A stretch of DNA of 64,000 nt from Planktotalea arctica (GCF_002105285.1 NZ_MUHR01000006.1:372001-436000); one strand, 5' to 3'. Positions 35,977-47,104 are shown, counted from the stretch's first letter. A program made the numbers and translations. Notes: generated by a model from the letters alone, not told the origin.

Positions 35977-37242
35977 GTGAAAGATTTTGACGACATTCCG
36001 GCCTTGATGGCCGATATTGGCGCGCGCGCTAAGGTGGCCGCTGCTACGCTTGCCACGGCCAGTGCAGAGCGTAAACATGCCGCCTTGATTGGCGCGGCGG
36101 AGGCGGTTTGGAACAGCCGCGACGCGATTATTGCAGCGAACGCGCTTGATCTGGAATATGGCCGCGAAAAGGGTCTGTCGGATGCAATGATGGACCGCCT
36201 GATGCTTGACGAAGCGCGTGTTCAAAGCATCGTGGACGGGCTGCACGCGGTGGCTGAGCAGATCGACCCCGTGGGCGAGTTGCTGCAAGAATGGGACATG
36301 CCCTCGGGCATTCATATCCGCCGCGTGCGCACGCCGCTTGGCGTGATCGGCGTGATCTACGAGAGCCGCCCAAACGTGACAGCGGACGCGGGCGCACTGT
36401 GCCTGAAATCGGGCAATGCCGTTATCCTGCGCGGCGGCTCGGAGAGTTTTCACAGCTCCAGCGCCATCCATGCAGCGCTGGTTGATGGCGTGCTCAAGGC
36501 GGGGCTTCCTGCCGATAGCATCCAGCTTGTTCCCACGCGCGATCGCGCGGCGGTTCAGGAAATGTTGACCATGACCGACACTATCGACGTGATTGTGCCG
36601 CGCGGCGGCAAGGGTCTTGTCGGCCTCGTGCAGCGCGAAGCGCGCGTGCCTGTGTTCGCCCATCTAGAGGGCATCGTGCACATCTACGTGGACGCGGCGG
36701 CGGACCCTGTGAAAATGCTCGACGTGGTGCTTAATGCCAAGACACGGCGCACCGGGATTTGCGGCGCGGCGGAGTGTTTGCTCATTCACCGCGACGTCGT
36801 AGAAACGCTTGGTCAAGGCGTGCTGCGCGCGCTGATTGATGCGGGCGTCGAAGTGCGCGCAGGCGAGGGGTTGAGCCATATCGAGGGGACGGTTCCAGCG
36901 AGCGAGCAGGACTTCGGCTGTGAATTCCTCGATATGATTATAGCTGCGAAAGTAGTTGATGATCTGGATGGAGCAATCACGCATATTCGCACCTTCGGCT
37001 CGAGCCACACCGATTGCATCCTGACCGAGGACGACGCGGCAGCGGCGCAGTTTTTTGCCCAGCTTGATAGCGCGATTTTGATGCGTAACGCCTCGACCCA
37101 GTTTGCCGATGGCGGTGAATTCGGCATGGGCGCTGAAATCGGCATTGCCACAGGCAAGATGCACGCACGTGGCCCTGTGGGGGCGGCGCAATTGACCAGC
37201 TTCAAATATCTGGTTGAGGGCAATGGTTCTGTGCGCGCCTAA
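35977..37242 (+). CDS. proA: Gamma-glutamyl phosphate reductase
   Basis: 421 residues from a GTG at 35977 (TGGAGG upstream). It has the aldehyde-dehydrogenase fold with [20 protein letters not shown] and the catalytic-Cys region [16 protein letters not shown]. It makes glutamate-5-semialdehyde with NADPH, the second step of proline synthesis, directly after ProB. It ends 15 bp from the convergent chpT. Confidence 0.96.
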   Translation: MKDFDDIPALMADIGARAKVAAATLATASAERKHAALIGAAEAVWNSRDAIIAANALDLEYGREKGLSDAMMDRLMLDEARVQSIVDGLHAVAEQIDPVGELLQEWDMPSGIHIRRVRTPLGVIGVIYESRPNVTADAGALCLKSGNAVILRGGSESFHSSSAIHAALVDGVLKAGLPADSIQLVPTRDRAAVQEMLTMTDTIDVIVPRGGKGLVGLVQREARVPVFAHLEGIVHIYVDAAADPVKMLDVVLNAKTRRTGICGAAECLLIHRDVVETLGQGVLRALIDAGVEVRAGEGLSHIEGTVPASEQDFGCEFLDMIIAAKVVDDLDGAITHIRTFGSSHTDCILTEDDAAAAQFFAQLDSAILMRNASTQFADGGEFGMGAEIGIATGKMHARGPVGAAQLTSFKYLVEGNGSVRA

Positions 37243-37257
37243 ACGCGAGGGGGTCTC

Positions 37258-37869
37258 TCAGACGCAAAGCCGCGCGCCGGCGTCCTCGCGCAAGAGGTGA
37301 ACGTCGCGCCCGATCGCCTTGGCATGAAGCGGCAGGAGCAAGAATTGTACATGTGCGGGCAGGGTGGCTGGATCGCCTAGCATGTCCTCTGCTGCGTTCA
37401 AAAGCGTGTCCCACTGGGCACCGTCCAGCGAAAGACGCTCTGCATCCATGGTTAACTCCCAGCGCTGCGCCGCCCTGCGCACGCTAAGCGTGCCGCCGTA
37501 GGGCATCGCCTGCTGAGCGCATTGAATGGCGAGAAAAGCCAGTTGCACTTCGCTGCGGCTGAGGTCTTCAACAGGATCCCAATGTAGTGTCAAACGCGCG
37601 CCGCGCGACATGTCCTTGAGAATCGAGGTGATTTCCCCGCGCCCCAAAAGCTGGGTTGTGCTCGGGGCGCCGTAGGCAATGCGAAAAAAGCGAATGCGCG
37701 CGTTTGCTGCGTCCACGCTTTCGCTGATCAGCGCCATTTCCGGGCTGGCGGCTAAGCCGCTCATGCCCATCAACTCCATCCCGTTGTTGATCGCGCCGAG
37801 CGGGCTTATTAGATCATGGCAGATCCGCGAACCTACCAATGCGGCAAATTGCAAGCTATGCTTGCCCAT
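37258..37869 (-). CDS. chpT: Histidine phosphotransferase ChpT
   Basis: 203 residues. The phospho-accepting His is in SRICHDLISPLGAINNGMEL, with the DHp-like helices and a degenerate ATPase-like C-terminal domain, as in ChpT. It moves phosphate from CckA to CtrA and CpdR in alphaproteobacteria; in Rhodobacterales this relay controls motility, gene transfer agents and related traits. GGAG lies before the ATG. It is divergent from the DUF3553 gene, with only 26 bp between starts. Confidence 0.88.
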   Translation of the reverse strand: MGKHSLQFAALVGSRICHDLISPLGAINNGMELMGMSGLAASPEMALISESVDAANARIRFFRIAYGAPSTTQLLGRGEITSILKDMSRGARLTLHWDPVEDLSRSEVQLAFLAIQCAQQAMPYGGTLSVRRAAQRWELTMDAERLSLDGAQWDTLLNAAEDMLGDPATLPAHVQFLLLPLHAKAIGRDVHLLREDAGARLCV

Positions 37870-37895
37870 TATATTCTCCTATGAAAGCGGCCCTG

Positions 37896-38090
37896 ATGAA
37901 TGATTTTGACGATATGAATGCCTTTCTTGAACCCGGCATGATCGTGCGCCACCCGTCGCAGCCCGACTGGGGTATGGGGCAGGTCCAATCGGTGATCGAT
38001 GGGCGCATTACGGTTAATTTCCGTGAGCAGGGAAAGGTTGTCATTGTCGGATCTCAAATAGCTTTGGTGCCTGTCTTTGATGCTGGGTAG
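37896..38090 (+). CDS. DUF3553 domain protein
   Basis: 64 residues, MNDFDDMNAFLEPGMIVRHP, then GMGQVQSVIDGRITVNFREQ. The SH3-like beta-rich pattern resembles the short domain also found at the end of UvrD/PcrA helicases. An in-frame ATG at 37881 is an alternative start; neither has a strong ribosome binding site. Function is unknown. The location beside chpT is the only context. Confidence 0.75.
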   Translation: MNDFDDMNAFLEPGMIVRHPSQPDWGMGQVQSVIDGRITVNFREQGKVVIVGSQIALVPVFDAG

Positions 38091-38215
38091 AGGTTAATTT
38101 TACATAAATCAATCTTAAGTTGTATTTGATCTCTTTTGGAGGGAGTTTTGCACGCTTGTACCTGCGACGTGCTTTTCGTAAGTCTGCGCGCAAAGCTCAG
38201 GAGCCGATCTTGCCG

Positions 38216-38986
38216 ATGCCGCAGCCGCAATTCGACGTGATTTTCGCACGCAGCGCAGAAGACCTTCGCGCGGCGCAAGCGCTGCGATATGAGGTGTTCG
38301 TAGAGGAACTTGGTGGGGACGGCACCATGGTCGATCACGCTCGCAGGCTCGAGATCGATGCGTTCGATGCGCACTCCAGCCATCTTTTGCTGCTCGATCG
38401 CGCGCGCGCGGGCGGCGTTGAGAGGCAAGTCGTCGGCGCGTACCGCTTGCTTGACGAGAACGGCGCGGCGCGGGCGGGCGGGTTTTATTCCGCGCGCGAA
38501 TATGACCTTTCCGCGCTTTTGTCATCAAAGCGTAAGTTGTTGGAATTAGGGCGTTCCTGTCTGCATAAGGACTACCGCGGTGGATCAGCGATGCATCATC
38601 TTTGGACCGCACTCGGGGGCTATATCGCGGCGCAAAAGACGCAAGTTCTGTTCGGGGTTGCCAGCTTCCATGGCACGGATATGAGCCGCCTTGCCGCGCC
38701 ATTGTCACTATTGCATCACCGTCATCTTGCGCCTGTTGATCTGCGCCCGATCGCCAAGCCGCCCTTCGCCGAAATGGATCAAATTGCGCCCGAAACGCTT
38801 GATCGCAAGGCCGCAATGGTGCAGGTGCCGTCGCTTATCAAAGCCTACTTGCGCCTTGGTGGCTGCGTCGGGCAAGGGGCCTATCTCGACCACAGTTTCA
38901 ACACGACCGATGTGTGCCTTGTGCTTGATGTGGCACAAATGAGCGAAAAACAGCGACGAATTTACACGCAAGGGCGAACGCGATGA
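38216..38986 (+). CDS. olsB: L-ornithine N-alpha-acyltransferase (ornithine lipid synthesis)
   Basis: 256 residues from the ATG at 38216. The GNAT-like core reads RYEVFVEELGGDGTMVDHAR, then LELGRSCLHKDYRGG and HHRHLAPVDLRPIAK, as in OlsB. It joins a 3-hydroxyacyl group from ACP to ornithine to give lyso-ornithine lipid. AGGAG ends 12 bp before this ATG and 6 bp before an in-frame TTG at 38210, so the start could be two codons earlier. The stop overlaps olsA (ATGA). Confidence 0.88.
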   Translation: MPQPQFDVIFARSAEDLRAAQALRYEVFVEELGGDGTMVDHARRLEIDAFDAHSSHLLLLDRARAGGVERQVVGAYRLLDENGAARAGGFYSAREYDLSALLSSKRKLLELGRSCLHKDYRGGSAMHHLWTALGGYIAAQKTQVLFGVASFHGTDMSRLAAPLSLLHHRHLAPVDLRPIAKPPFAEMDQIAPETLDRKAAMVQVPSLIKAYLRLGGCVGQGAYLDHSFNTTDVCLVLDVAQMSEKQRRIYTQGRTR

Positions 38987-39822
38987 GCATGTCTTGGCAA
39001 TCGAGTGATGATGGCAACATTGATCTTAGCGTACTTGGCCCGCGCGATTGGCTGCGATTTACGCGGCGCGCGTTGCCACTGGCGATTCTGGTGTTTAGCT
39101 GTTTGATCCTGCTGTTGGCGGTGCGCCTGATCGAGCGGCCTCTCTTTGGCATGCGCCGTCCGGTGACGCCCTATATCACGCAGTTTGTGTGCAGAAACGC
39201 CTTTCGGATCATGGGGATGGGCTTTTCCGTTAAAGGCGCACAGATGACGCAGCGCGGTGCAGTGGTGGCCAATCACAGCTCGTGGTTGGATATTTTTTCG
39301 CTGAATGCGGTCAAACGCGTGTATTTTGTGTCTAAATCAGAAGTGGCGCAATGGCCCGGTATCGGCTGGCTCGCGCGTGCGACGGGAACGGTGTTTATCG
39401 CACGCGATCCAAGGAAAGCGCACGCACAAAAAGAACTGTTCGAGGCACGCCTCAAAGCAGGGCACAAACTGTTGTTCTTTCCCGAGGGCACATCGACCGA
39501 TGGTTTGCGGGTTTTGCCCTTTAAATCAACGCTGTTTGCGGCGTTCTTTGCGCCCGAAATGCGTGATATTCTATGGGTGCAACCGGTAAGCGTTAACTAC
39601 TACGCCCCAGACGGCGAAGAGGCGCGGTTTTATGGATGGTGGGGGGACATGGATTTCGCGCCGCATCTGGTGAAAACACTTGCAGCAAAGCGGCAGGGGC
39701 GCGTCGAGGTGATTTACCATACACCCTTGCGCGTCGCAGAGGCGCAGAGCCGTAAATCATTGGCGCTGGACTGCGAGACCGCCGTGCGCAGCGCTCTTAC
39801 CGGCGCGGCGCACGAGGTCTAA
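38983..39822 (+). CDS. olsA: 1-acyl-sn-glycerol-3-phosphate acyltransferase / lyso-ornithine lipid acyltransferase
   Basis: 279 residues. One N-terminal transmembrane helix (LAILVFSCLILLLAVRLI) is followed by the PlsC motif NHSSWLD (HX4D) and FPEGTSTDG. The overlap with olsB makes OlsA, which adds the second acyl chain of ornithine lipid, the best assignment; some OlsA proteins also make phosphatidic acid. Confidence 0.9.
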   Translation: MSMSWQSSDDGNIDLSVLGPRDWLRFTRRALPLAILVFSCLILLLAVRLIERPLFGMRRPVTPYITQFVCRNAFRIMGMGFSVKGAQMTQRGAVVANHSSWLDIFSLNAVKRVYFVSKSEVAQWPGIGWLARATGTVFIARDPRKAHAQKELFEARLKAGHKLLFFPEGTSTDGLRVLPFKSTLFAAFFAPEMRDILWVQPVSVNYYAPDGEEARFYGWWGDMDFAPHLVKTLAAKRQGRVEVIYHTPLRVAEAQSRKSLALDCETAVRSALTGAAHEV

Positions 39823-39824
39823 GG

Positions 39825-39854
39825 GAGCACGATTTCTTAGGAAAGGTCGTGCTC
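39825..39854. terminator. Hairpin between convergent olsA and grxD
   Basis: GAGCACGA at 39825-39832 pairs with TCGTGCTC at 39847-39854 around a 14-nt loop, between the two stop codons. No clear U-tract. Confidence 0.4.
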
Positions 39855-39859
39855 GTGGA

Positions 39860-40222
39860 TCAACCGTTTGCTTCGCGGATCTTATCTGCCGCGTCTTTGT
39901 CAAACGCGATCGACTGCTCTGTGAAGAGCGTGTCGAGCTCGCCCGAAAGCGTCATCTCCGTGATGATATCGCAGCCACCGACAAATTCACCCGCAACGTA
40001 GAGCTGGGGCACGGTCGGCCAGTCGGAGAAATCCTTGATGCCTTGGCGCAGGTTTTCATCTGCAAGCACGTTAACATCTTGAAATTCAACGCCCATATAG
40101 TTTAGCACGCCGGCCACACGCGAAGAAAATCCGCACTGCGGCATCTCTTTTGTGCCCTTCATGAACAGAACCACAGAGTTGTCGGTGACGGTCTTTTGGA
40201 TGGTCTCTTTTACGTCGCTCAT
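39860..40222 (-). CDS. grxD: Monothiol glutaredoxin Grx4
   Basis: 120 residues with the monothiol CGFS active site (MKGTKEMPQCGFSSRVAG) and the glutathione-binding WPTVPQLYVAGEFVGGCDI. Proteins of this type carry and deliver [2Fe-2S] clusters with BolA partners. The bolA gene lies directly upstream on the same strand. Confidence 0.95.
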   Translation of the reverse strand: MSDVKETIQKTVTDNSVVLFMKGTKEMPQCGFSSRVAGVLNYMGVEFQDVNVLADENLRQGIKDFSDWPTVPQLYVAGEFVGGCDIITEMTLSGELDTLFTEQSIAFDKDAADKIREANG

Positions 40223-40254
40223 TGTCGTCTCCTTTTGCGCAAAAGCGCGAATAT

Positions 40255-40491
40255 TTAGCTAGGTGCTTTTGTCGTCAGGGCCAGCGCGTGCAATTCACCC
40301 GCGCTGCCGTCCATCTTGCCTTTGAGCGCTGCATAAACTGCGCGTTGTTGTTGCACGCGGTTTTTGCCTTTGAACGAGGGATCAATCACTTCGGCTGCGA
40401 AATGTTGACCATCATCGCCTTGCACTGTGATCTGCCCTTCGGGAAATCCTTCGCGCAAAAGCGCTTCAATCTCTTGTGCCGTGATCGCCAT
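40255..40491 (-). CDS. bolA: BolA-family protein
   Basis: 78 residues with the class II KH-like BolA fold (VQGDDGQHFAAEVIDPSFKG, KNRVQQQRAVYAAL). The conserved His is present in GQHF. Its position 32 bp before grxD supports a BolA-Grx4 complex in iron-sulfur handling. Its start lies 68 bp from the stop of purL, which is also on the minus strand. Confidence 0.93.
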   Translation of the reverse strand: MAITAQEIEALLREGFPEGQITVQGDDGQHFAAEVIDPSFKGKNRVQQQRAVYAALKGKMDGSAGELHALALTTKAPS

Positions 40492-40558
40492 GGTTAAGCC
40501 TTTCGTAAACTACGTTACCCCAGATGTAGAAGCCGTGCGGTGGCCAAGCAAGGGGCGC

Positions 40559-42718
<2,160 letters not shown>

Positions 42719-42859
42719 CCGGTTTGGTCCCCAAAGCGTAAAGTTGCGCCCCCTTTACTGGCAAAGGCGGGCAGGGGCAATGCGGCAAGCGGGGCATTTG
42801 AGGCGTTGACCTGTCACGGGTTTTGCCGTGAGGTGCACAATTATCGCAGGGAGCAAAAT

Positions 42860-43846
42860 ATGCAGGTTATCGAAAATCCGTATCGCGGCGTGGGCCTTGG
42901 TGCTGGCATGCAGAGCGTGCCTAGCCCGTCAATTGACGCGGCTGCGCCGCGCGCGCTGCTCGATCGTTGCCCTGTGCATAGCGTGGCACCGATGGTGTCT
43001 GCGCTGGGTTTGAACATCAAGGACGAAAGTGGCCGTATGGGGCTTGGCAGTTTCAAGGCTTTGGGTGCGGCCTATGTGATCGCGCATGAGGCGCAGGCAG
43101 GCTCGTTAGAGGGGCGCACCTATGTAACCGCCAGCGCTGGCAATCACGGCATGTCGGTCGCGGCAGGGGCAGCGGTGTTTGGCGCAAACGCGGTGATTTA
43201 TCTGGCTGAAACCGTGCCAAGCGCTTTCGCGGATCGTTTGCGCGAAAAGGGCGCGGAGGTCGTGATCGAGGGGAGCGATTACGAGGCGAGCATGGCAGGC
43301 GCGCAGGCGGCGGCGCAGGTCAATGGCTGGACCCTGCTATCGGATAGCTCGTGGGACGGGTATTTCGATCTGCCGCACCGCCTGATGGAGGGTTATCTGA
43401 CCATGGCGGCGGAATGCACGGAGCAAATGGAAATGCCAACGCATATCTTTCTGCAAGCGGGGGTCGGTGGATTGGCCGGTGCCTGCGCGGCATTGTTCCG
43501 CGATATCTGGGGCAATGAACCTTTGATCACGGTGGTCGAGCCGGAATTTGCGCCTGCGCTTTTTGGCTCGATCAAAGCAGGCGAATTTACCGTTTCCAAG
43601 GGGCCTGTGTCGGATATGGGGCGGCTGGATTGCAAGGAGGCCTCACTCATAGCGCTTAAAGGCCTGTCGCGCGATGCGGATGCTTTTGCGCTGATTTCGG
43701 AGCAGGAGGCCATGGCCGTGCTCCCTCAATTGGCCGCGCTTGATCTGGCATCCAGCACCTCTGGCGCTGCCGGAATTGCGGCGGCTTTGCTGAGTGATTT
43801 GCCAAGCGATGCGCGCGTACTGTGCATTCTGAGCGAGTGCGCGTGA
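42860..43846 (+). CDS. PLP-dependent lyase of the diaminopropionate ammonia-lyase / threonine dehydratase type
   Basis: 328 residues from the ATG at 42860 with AGGGAG upstream. The lysine that binds PLP is in GRMGLGSFKALGAAYV, and ASAGNHGMSVAAGAAVFGA is the phosphate loop. FKALG and the preceding RxGLGS resemble diaminopropionate ammonia-lyase more than IlvA. EutB of ectoine use is a related alternative. The stop overlaps the M24 hydrolase start, and the cluster suggests breakdown of a small amino compound. It is divergent from purL. Confidence 0.78.
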   Translation: MQVIENPYRGVGLGAGMQSVPSPSIDAAAPRALLDRCPVHSVAPMVSALGLNIKDESGRMGLGSFKALGAAYVIAHEAQAGSLEGRTYVTASAGNHGMSVAAGAAVFGANAVIYLAETVPSAFADRLREKGAEVVIEGSDYEASMAGAQAAAQVNGWTLLSDSSWDGYFDLPHRLMEGYLTMAAECTEQMEMPTHIFLQAGVGGLAGACAALFRDIWGNEPLITVVEPEFAPALFGSIKAGEFTVSKGPVSDMGRLDCKEASLIALKGLSRDADAFALISEQEAMAVLPQLAALDLASSTSGAAGIAAALLSDLPSDARVLCILSECA

Positions 43847-44985
43847 TGCTGCCGCGCGCCGAATATCTAAGCCGGATTGAAGGCGTGCAAACGCGCATGG
43901 CTGCGCAGGGGCTCGCAGCGCTTTTGCTAACGCAAGAGGCGGACATTCGCTATCTCACGGGGTATCTGACGCGGTTTTGGGAAAGCCCGACGCGGCCTTG
44001 GTTTTTGGTGCTGCCTTTAAAGGATCTGCCCATTGCGGTGATCCCCTCGATTGGCGCAGCGCTTATGGCAGAGACGGTGGTGGAGGATGTTCGCACGTGG
44101 TCTGCGCCGGATTATGGCGATGATGGCGTCTCCTTGCTTGCCAGCACGCTGCGCGAGGTGGCGGGCAATGGGCGTATCGGCACGCCTTTTGGAATCGAGA
44201 GCCATCTGCGCATGCCCCTTGGCGATTGGGCGCGGCTTAGTAAGGAGCTGCGGATCGGCGGCGATGACGCTGTTATGCGCGCCGCGCGTATGGTGAAAAC
44301 TCCGGTTGAGGTAGAGGCGATCCGCATCGCCTGCCAGATTGCGGGCAGCGCTTTCGCGCGCGTGCCGGAAATTGCCTGCGGTGGCATGCCCTTGTCGGAT
44401 GTGTTTCGCCGCTTTCAAATTCTGTGTCTGGAGGAGGGCGCGGATTGGGTGCCCTACCTCGCGGGCGGCGCGGGGCCTGAGGGCTACGAGGATGTGATTT
44501 CACCCGCCAGCGATGCGCCCTTGCAAAGCGGCGATATTTTGATGCTCGATACAGGCGTGATCAAGGATGGCTACTTCTCTGATTTTGATCGCAATTTTAG
44601 CGTGGGCGCGCCAAGCCTTGAGGCAGAGCGCGCTTACGATACGCTGATGCACGCGATGCAAGCGGGCGAAGCGGCGCTCAAACCCGGTAACACCGCGGCG
44701 GATGTATTTCACGCAATGGACCACGTCTGCACGGGCGGCAGCGGCGGGCAAAGCGCGGGGCGTTTGGGGCATGGATTGGGACTACAATTGACCGAAGGGC
44801 TGTCGTTTATCGCGGATGACCATACGGTGCTTGAGGCGGGGATGGTGATCACGCTTGAGCCGGGTGTCTCAGTAACGGGTGGGGCCGGGCTGATGGTACA
44901 TGAGGATGATTATGTGGTGACAGATACCGGCTGGGAGCGGCTATCCCCCGCGCCGCCCGCGCAGATGATCAGGCTGCACACATGA
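43846..44985 (+). CDS. M24-family (Xaa-Pro peptidase/creatinase fold) hydrolase
   Basis: 379 residues. An N-terminal creatinase-like domain (QEADIRYLTGYLTRFWES) precedes the pita-bread domain with the metal ligands (LMLDTGVIKDGYFSDFDRNF, GHGLGLQLTEGLSF, ITLEPGVS). The ATG at 43846 overlaps the upstream TGA. Members of this fold include prolidases, creatinase and ectoine hydrolase (EutD/DoeA). Given the neighbours, hydrolysis of a small cyclic or amide compound is more likely than peptide cleavage. Confidence 0.82.
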   Translation: MLPRAEYLSRIEGVQTRMAAQGLAALLLTQEADIRYLTGYLTRFWESPTRPWFLVLPLKDLPIAVIPSIGAALMAETVVEDVRTWSAPDYGDDGVSLLASTLREVAGNGRIGTPFGIESHLRMPLGDWARLSKELRIGGDDAVMRAARMVKTPVEVEAIRIACQIAGSAFARVPEIACGGMPLSDVFRRFQILCLEEGADWVPYLAGGAGPEGYEDVISPASDAPLQSGDILMLDTGVIKDGYFSDFDRNFSVGAPSLEAERAYDTLMHAMQAGEAALKPGNTAADVFHAMDHVCTGGSGGQSAGRLGHGLGLQLTEGLSFIADDHTVLEAGMVITLEPGVSVTGGAGLMVHEDDYVVTDTGWERLSPAPPAQMIRLHT

Positions 44986-45731
44986 GCCTGCCATACACAC
45001 TCGCGCCGCAAATCGGCACCGCCGGGCGGCTTGGCTTGATCGTGCTGCAATCGGACGAGACGATGGAAGCGGAGCTGCGCCAAGCCTTGCCGGGCGATGA
45101 TGTGGCAGCCTTTGTGTCGCGCATCCCAAGCGCCAGCGAAGTTTCAAATGAGAGCCTTGCCGCGATGGAGGCGGGATTGCCGCGCGCGGCTGGTTTGCTG
45201 CCCAAGTCGGTGGCGTTTGATGTGGTCGGTTATGGCTGCACGTCTGCGTCCAGCGTGATCGGAACAGAGCGCGTCGGCAGTCTCATCAATGCGGGATGCA
45301 CTTCTTCGCATGTGACAAATCCTGTTACGGCTTTGGTTGCGGCCTGCCGAGCGCTGGGGGTCGGCAAACTGGCGCTTTTGACGCCCTATACCGAAGCGGT
45401 AAGCGAAAGCCTGCGATTGGCCTTGGCGAAAGAAGGCATAGAAACCCCCGTTTTTGGCACATTCAACGAGCCCGTGGAAACCAATGTCGCGCGGATCGAT
45501 CCCGCTTCGATCAGGGAGGCGGCGATCAAACTGGGGCAGGACAGCGCCGCAGAGGCGGTTTTCATGAGTTGCACCAACCTGCGCACGTTTGATATTCTGG
45601 CCGATGTAGAGAGCGCCTGCGCCAAGCCTGCGCTGTCGTCAAATCAGGCCTTCTTCTGGCATATGTTCGCGCTTGCGGGGATCAAACCCGCGCGCCGCGG
45701 CGGCCTGCTCTGGCAACGCGAAATCACTTAA
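44982..45731 (+). CDS. Aspartate/glutamate racemase superfamily protein, maleate isomerase/EutA-like
   Basis: 249 residues. Two catalytic Cys positions fit the fold: VVGYGCTSASSVIG and AVFMSCTNLRTFDI. LGLIVLQSDETMEAELR at the N-terminus is like arylmalonate decarboxylase, maleate isomerase and EutA. ATGA overlap with the M24 gene. It probably isomerises or racemises an intermediate of the same pathway; the substrate is unknown. Confidence 0.8.
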   Translation: MSLPYTLAPQIGTAGRLGLIVLQSDETMEAELRQALPGDDVAAFVSRIPSASEVSNESLAAMEAGLPRAAGLLPKSVAFDVVGYGCTSASSVIGTERVGSLINAGCTSSHVTNPVTALVAACRALGVGKLALLTPYTEAVSESLRLALAKEGIETPVFGTFNEPVETNVARIDPASIREAAIKLGQDSAAEAVFMSCTNLRTFDILADVESACAKPALSSNQAFFWHMFALAGIKPARRGGLLWQREIT

Positions 45732-45742
45732 GGACAGTTTAT

Positions 45743-46435
45743 ATGTTTGCACGCGAAAAACTCGATTACACAGCGCTGGATCTGCCGGACCGCATGAACA
45801 TGGACGATGAGGCCAGTTTAAAGGCCGCGCTTGGACATCTTGATTTCATGCGCAAGCGACATTCTGTGCGCGAATTCGAAGCCACGCCTGTGCCGCGTGC
45901 GGTCATTGATGCGGCGATCACCGCCGCCGGGTCCGCGCCCTCGGGGGCCAATCACCAGCCTTGGCATTTTGTGGCGATCTCCAACCCAGAGCTCAAACAT
46001 AAAATCCGTTTGGCCGCAGAAGAGGAAGAAGAGAAATTCTATGCCGGCGGGGCGAGCGATGAGTGGATCAAAGCGCTAGAGCCGATTGGCACGGACGCCA
46101 GCAAGCCACACCTTGATATCGCGCCATGGTTGATCGTGATCTTCGCGCAGCGCTGGGGCGAGTTTGATGACGGCACGCGCTACAAAAATTATTACGTGCC
46201 TGAAAGCGTCGGTATCGCGACGGGTTTTTTGATTTCTGCACTACATCACGCGGGGCTAAGCTGTCTGACGCACACGCCCAACCCAATGAAATTTCTGAAC
46301 GGCGTGCTGGGGCGACCTGCTTCTGAAAAACCCGTTATGATTCTTGCGGTGGGGCATCCGGCAACGAACGCAACGGTGCCGAGTGTTGCCAAGCTCAAAA
46401 AACCGTTGGAACAAATATCGACGGTCTTTGAATAA
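45743..46435 (+). CDS. Nitroreductase-family flavoprotein
   Basis: 230 residues with FMN-binding RKRHSVREFEATPVPRAVID and APSGANHQPWHFVAI, typical of NfsB/BluB-like enzymes. It starts 11 bp after the racemase-like gene, so it is probably the fourth gene of the operon. An NAD(P)H-dependent reduction or dehalogenation of an intermediate is possible. It is not BluB by context. Confidence 0.82.
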   Translation: MFAREKLDYTALDLPDRMNMDDEASLKAALGHLDFMRKRHSVREFEATPVPRAVIDAAITAAGSAPSGANHQPWHFVAISNPELKHKIRLAAEEEEEKFYAGGASDEWIKALEPIGTDASKPHLDIAPWLIVIFAQRWGEFDDGTRYKNYYVPESVGIATGFLISALHHAGLSCLTHTPNPMKFLNGVLGRPASEKPVMILAVGHPATNATVPSVAKLKKPLEQISTVFE

Positions 46436-46463
46436 AACAAAGCGAGCGGGAAAGAAGAGCGCG

Positions 46464-46655
46464 CAAAAAAAAGGCCGAGCACAGAGGCTCGGCCGAAGTC
46501 CAACAGGGAGGTACAAGAACGAAACGCCGAAGCGCCAACGATGTTCTCATGGAGCTGAAATAGGAGGCATGGCGGCGCGCTTCAAGGCACTTAATGCCGC
46601 AGTTGCAGCATTGCTGCTATGCGGCTGCTGCATAGCTTGGTCACACACCGGGTTT
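46464..46655 (-). ncRNA. Candidate trans-acting small RNA
   Basis: A perfect intrinsic terminator points leftward here although no minus-strand gene lies before it. The predicted transcript of about 190 nt carries two CCUCC segments (complements of 46506-46511 and 46562-46567) that could mask ribosome binding sites. It also has a CGC-UUCG-GCG hairpin. A promoter-like pair sits at 46663-46691. The 350-bp gap before yajC holds no convincing gene otherwise; a 33-codon plus-strand frame at 46569 has its purine-rich site only 1 nt from the ATG. Confidence 0.45.
46465..46494 (-). terminator. Rho-independent terminator facing left
   Basis: On the minus strand GGCCGAGC-CTCTGT-GCTCGGCC is followed by eight U residues (46465-46472 on the plus strand are all A). 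On the plus strand the same hairpin would follow the nitroreductase stop by 37 bp but has no T-tract there. Confidence 0.75.
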
Positions 46656-46662
46656 TGCCACG

Positions 46663-46691
46663 ATTTTTGAACCCTCGTAAAGGGCGTTCAA
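46663..46691 (-). promoter_or_regulatory. Candidate promoter of the small RNA
   Basis: On the minus strand TTGAAC (46691-46686), 17 bp, AAAAAT (46668-46663), each 4/6 to consensus. A partial dyad GAACCCT/AGGGCGTTC (46669-46675, 46681-46689) lies between and over the boxes and could be an operator. Confidence 0.3.
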
Positions 46692-46786
46692 GCCCCATTG
46701 CAAAGCGGGGTCGCAGACCCTAGGTTCTGGCCAAATTCGCATATGGCTTTGCGCAGCAAGCCTAAATTCAAAAAAGGACTCTCCCG

Positions 46787-47068
46787 ATGGATGGCATTGC
46801 CCAATTTGTTCCGCTTATTCTAATCTTTGCGATCATGTATTTTCTACTTATTCGTCCACAGCAGAAGAAGCTTAAAGATCATCAAAAAATGGTCGAGGGC
46901 CTGCGCCGGGGCGATCAAGTCGTCACGCAGGGCGGTCTTATCGGTAAAGTGACCAAGGTCAAAGACGAGAACGAGATCGAAGTTGAATTGGCAGAGGGCG
47001 TTAAAGTGCGCGTCGTGCAGTCCACCATCGCCAATGTGATCAACAAGACCGAGCCAGCAGCGTCCTAA
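46787..47068 (+). CDS. yajC: Preprotein translocase subunit YajC
   Basis: 93 residues: one N-terminal transmembrane helix (LILIFAIMYFLLIRPQQKKL) and a small basic cytoplasmic domain (GDQVVTQGGLIGKVTKV). AAGGA lies before the ATG. It associates with SecD-SecF at the SecYEG translocon; secD follows after 36 bp. Confidence 0.95.
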   Translation: MDGIAQFVPLILIFAIMYFLLIRPQQKKLKDHQKMVEGLRRGDQVVTQGGLIGKVTKVKDENEIEVELAEGVKVRVVQSTIANVINKTEPAAS

Positions 47069-47104
47069 ACGGGCGCAGCAAGGCTGGCGCGAGAGGCCGG
47101 ACAT

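Noticed and set aside
46569-46670. 33-codon plus-strand frame with AGGAGG before the ATG
   Set aside because: The spacing is only 1 nt, too short for initiation, and the sequence is better explained as the complement of an sRNA with CCUCC segments.
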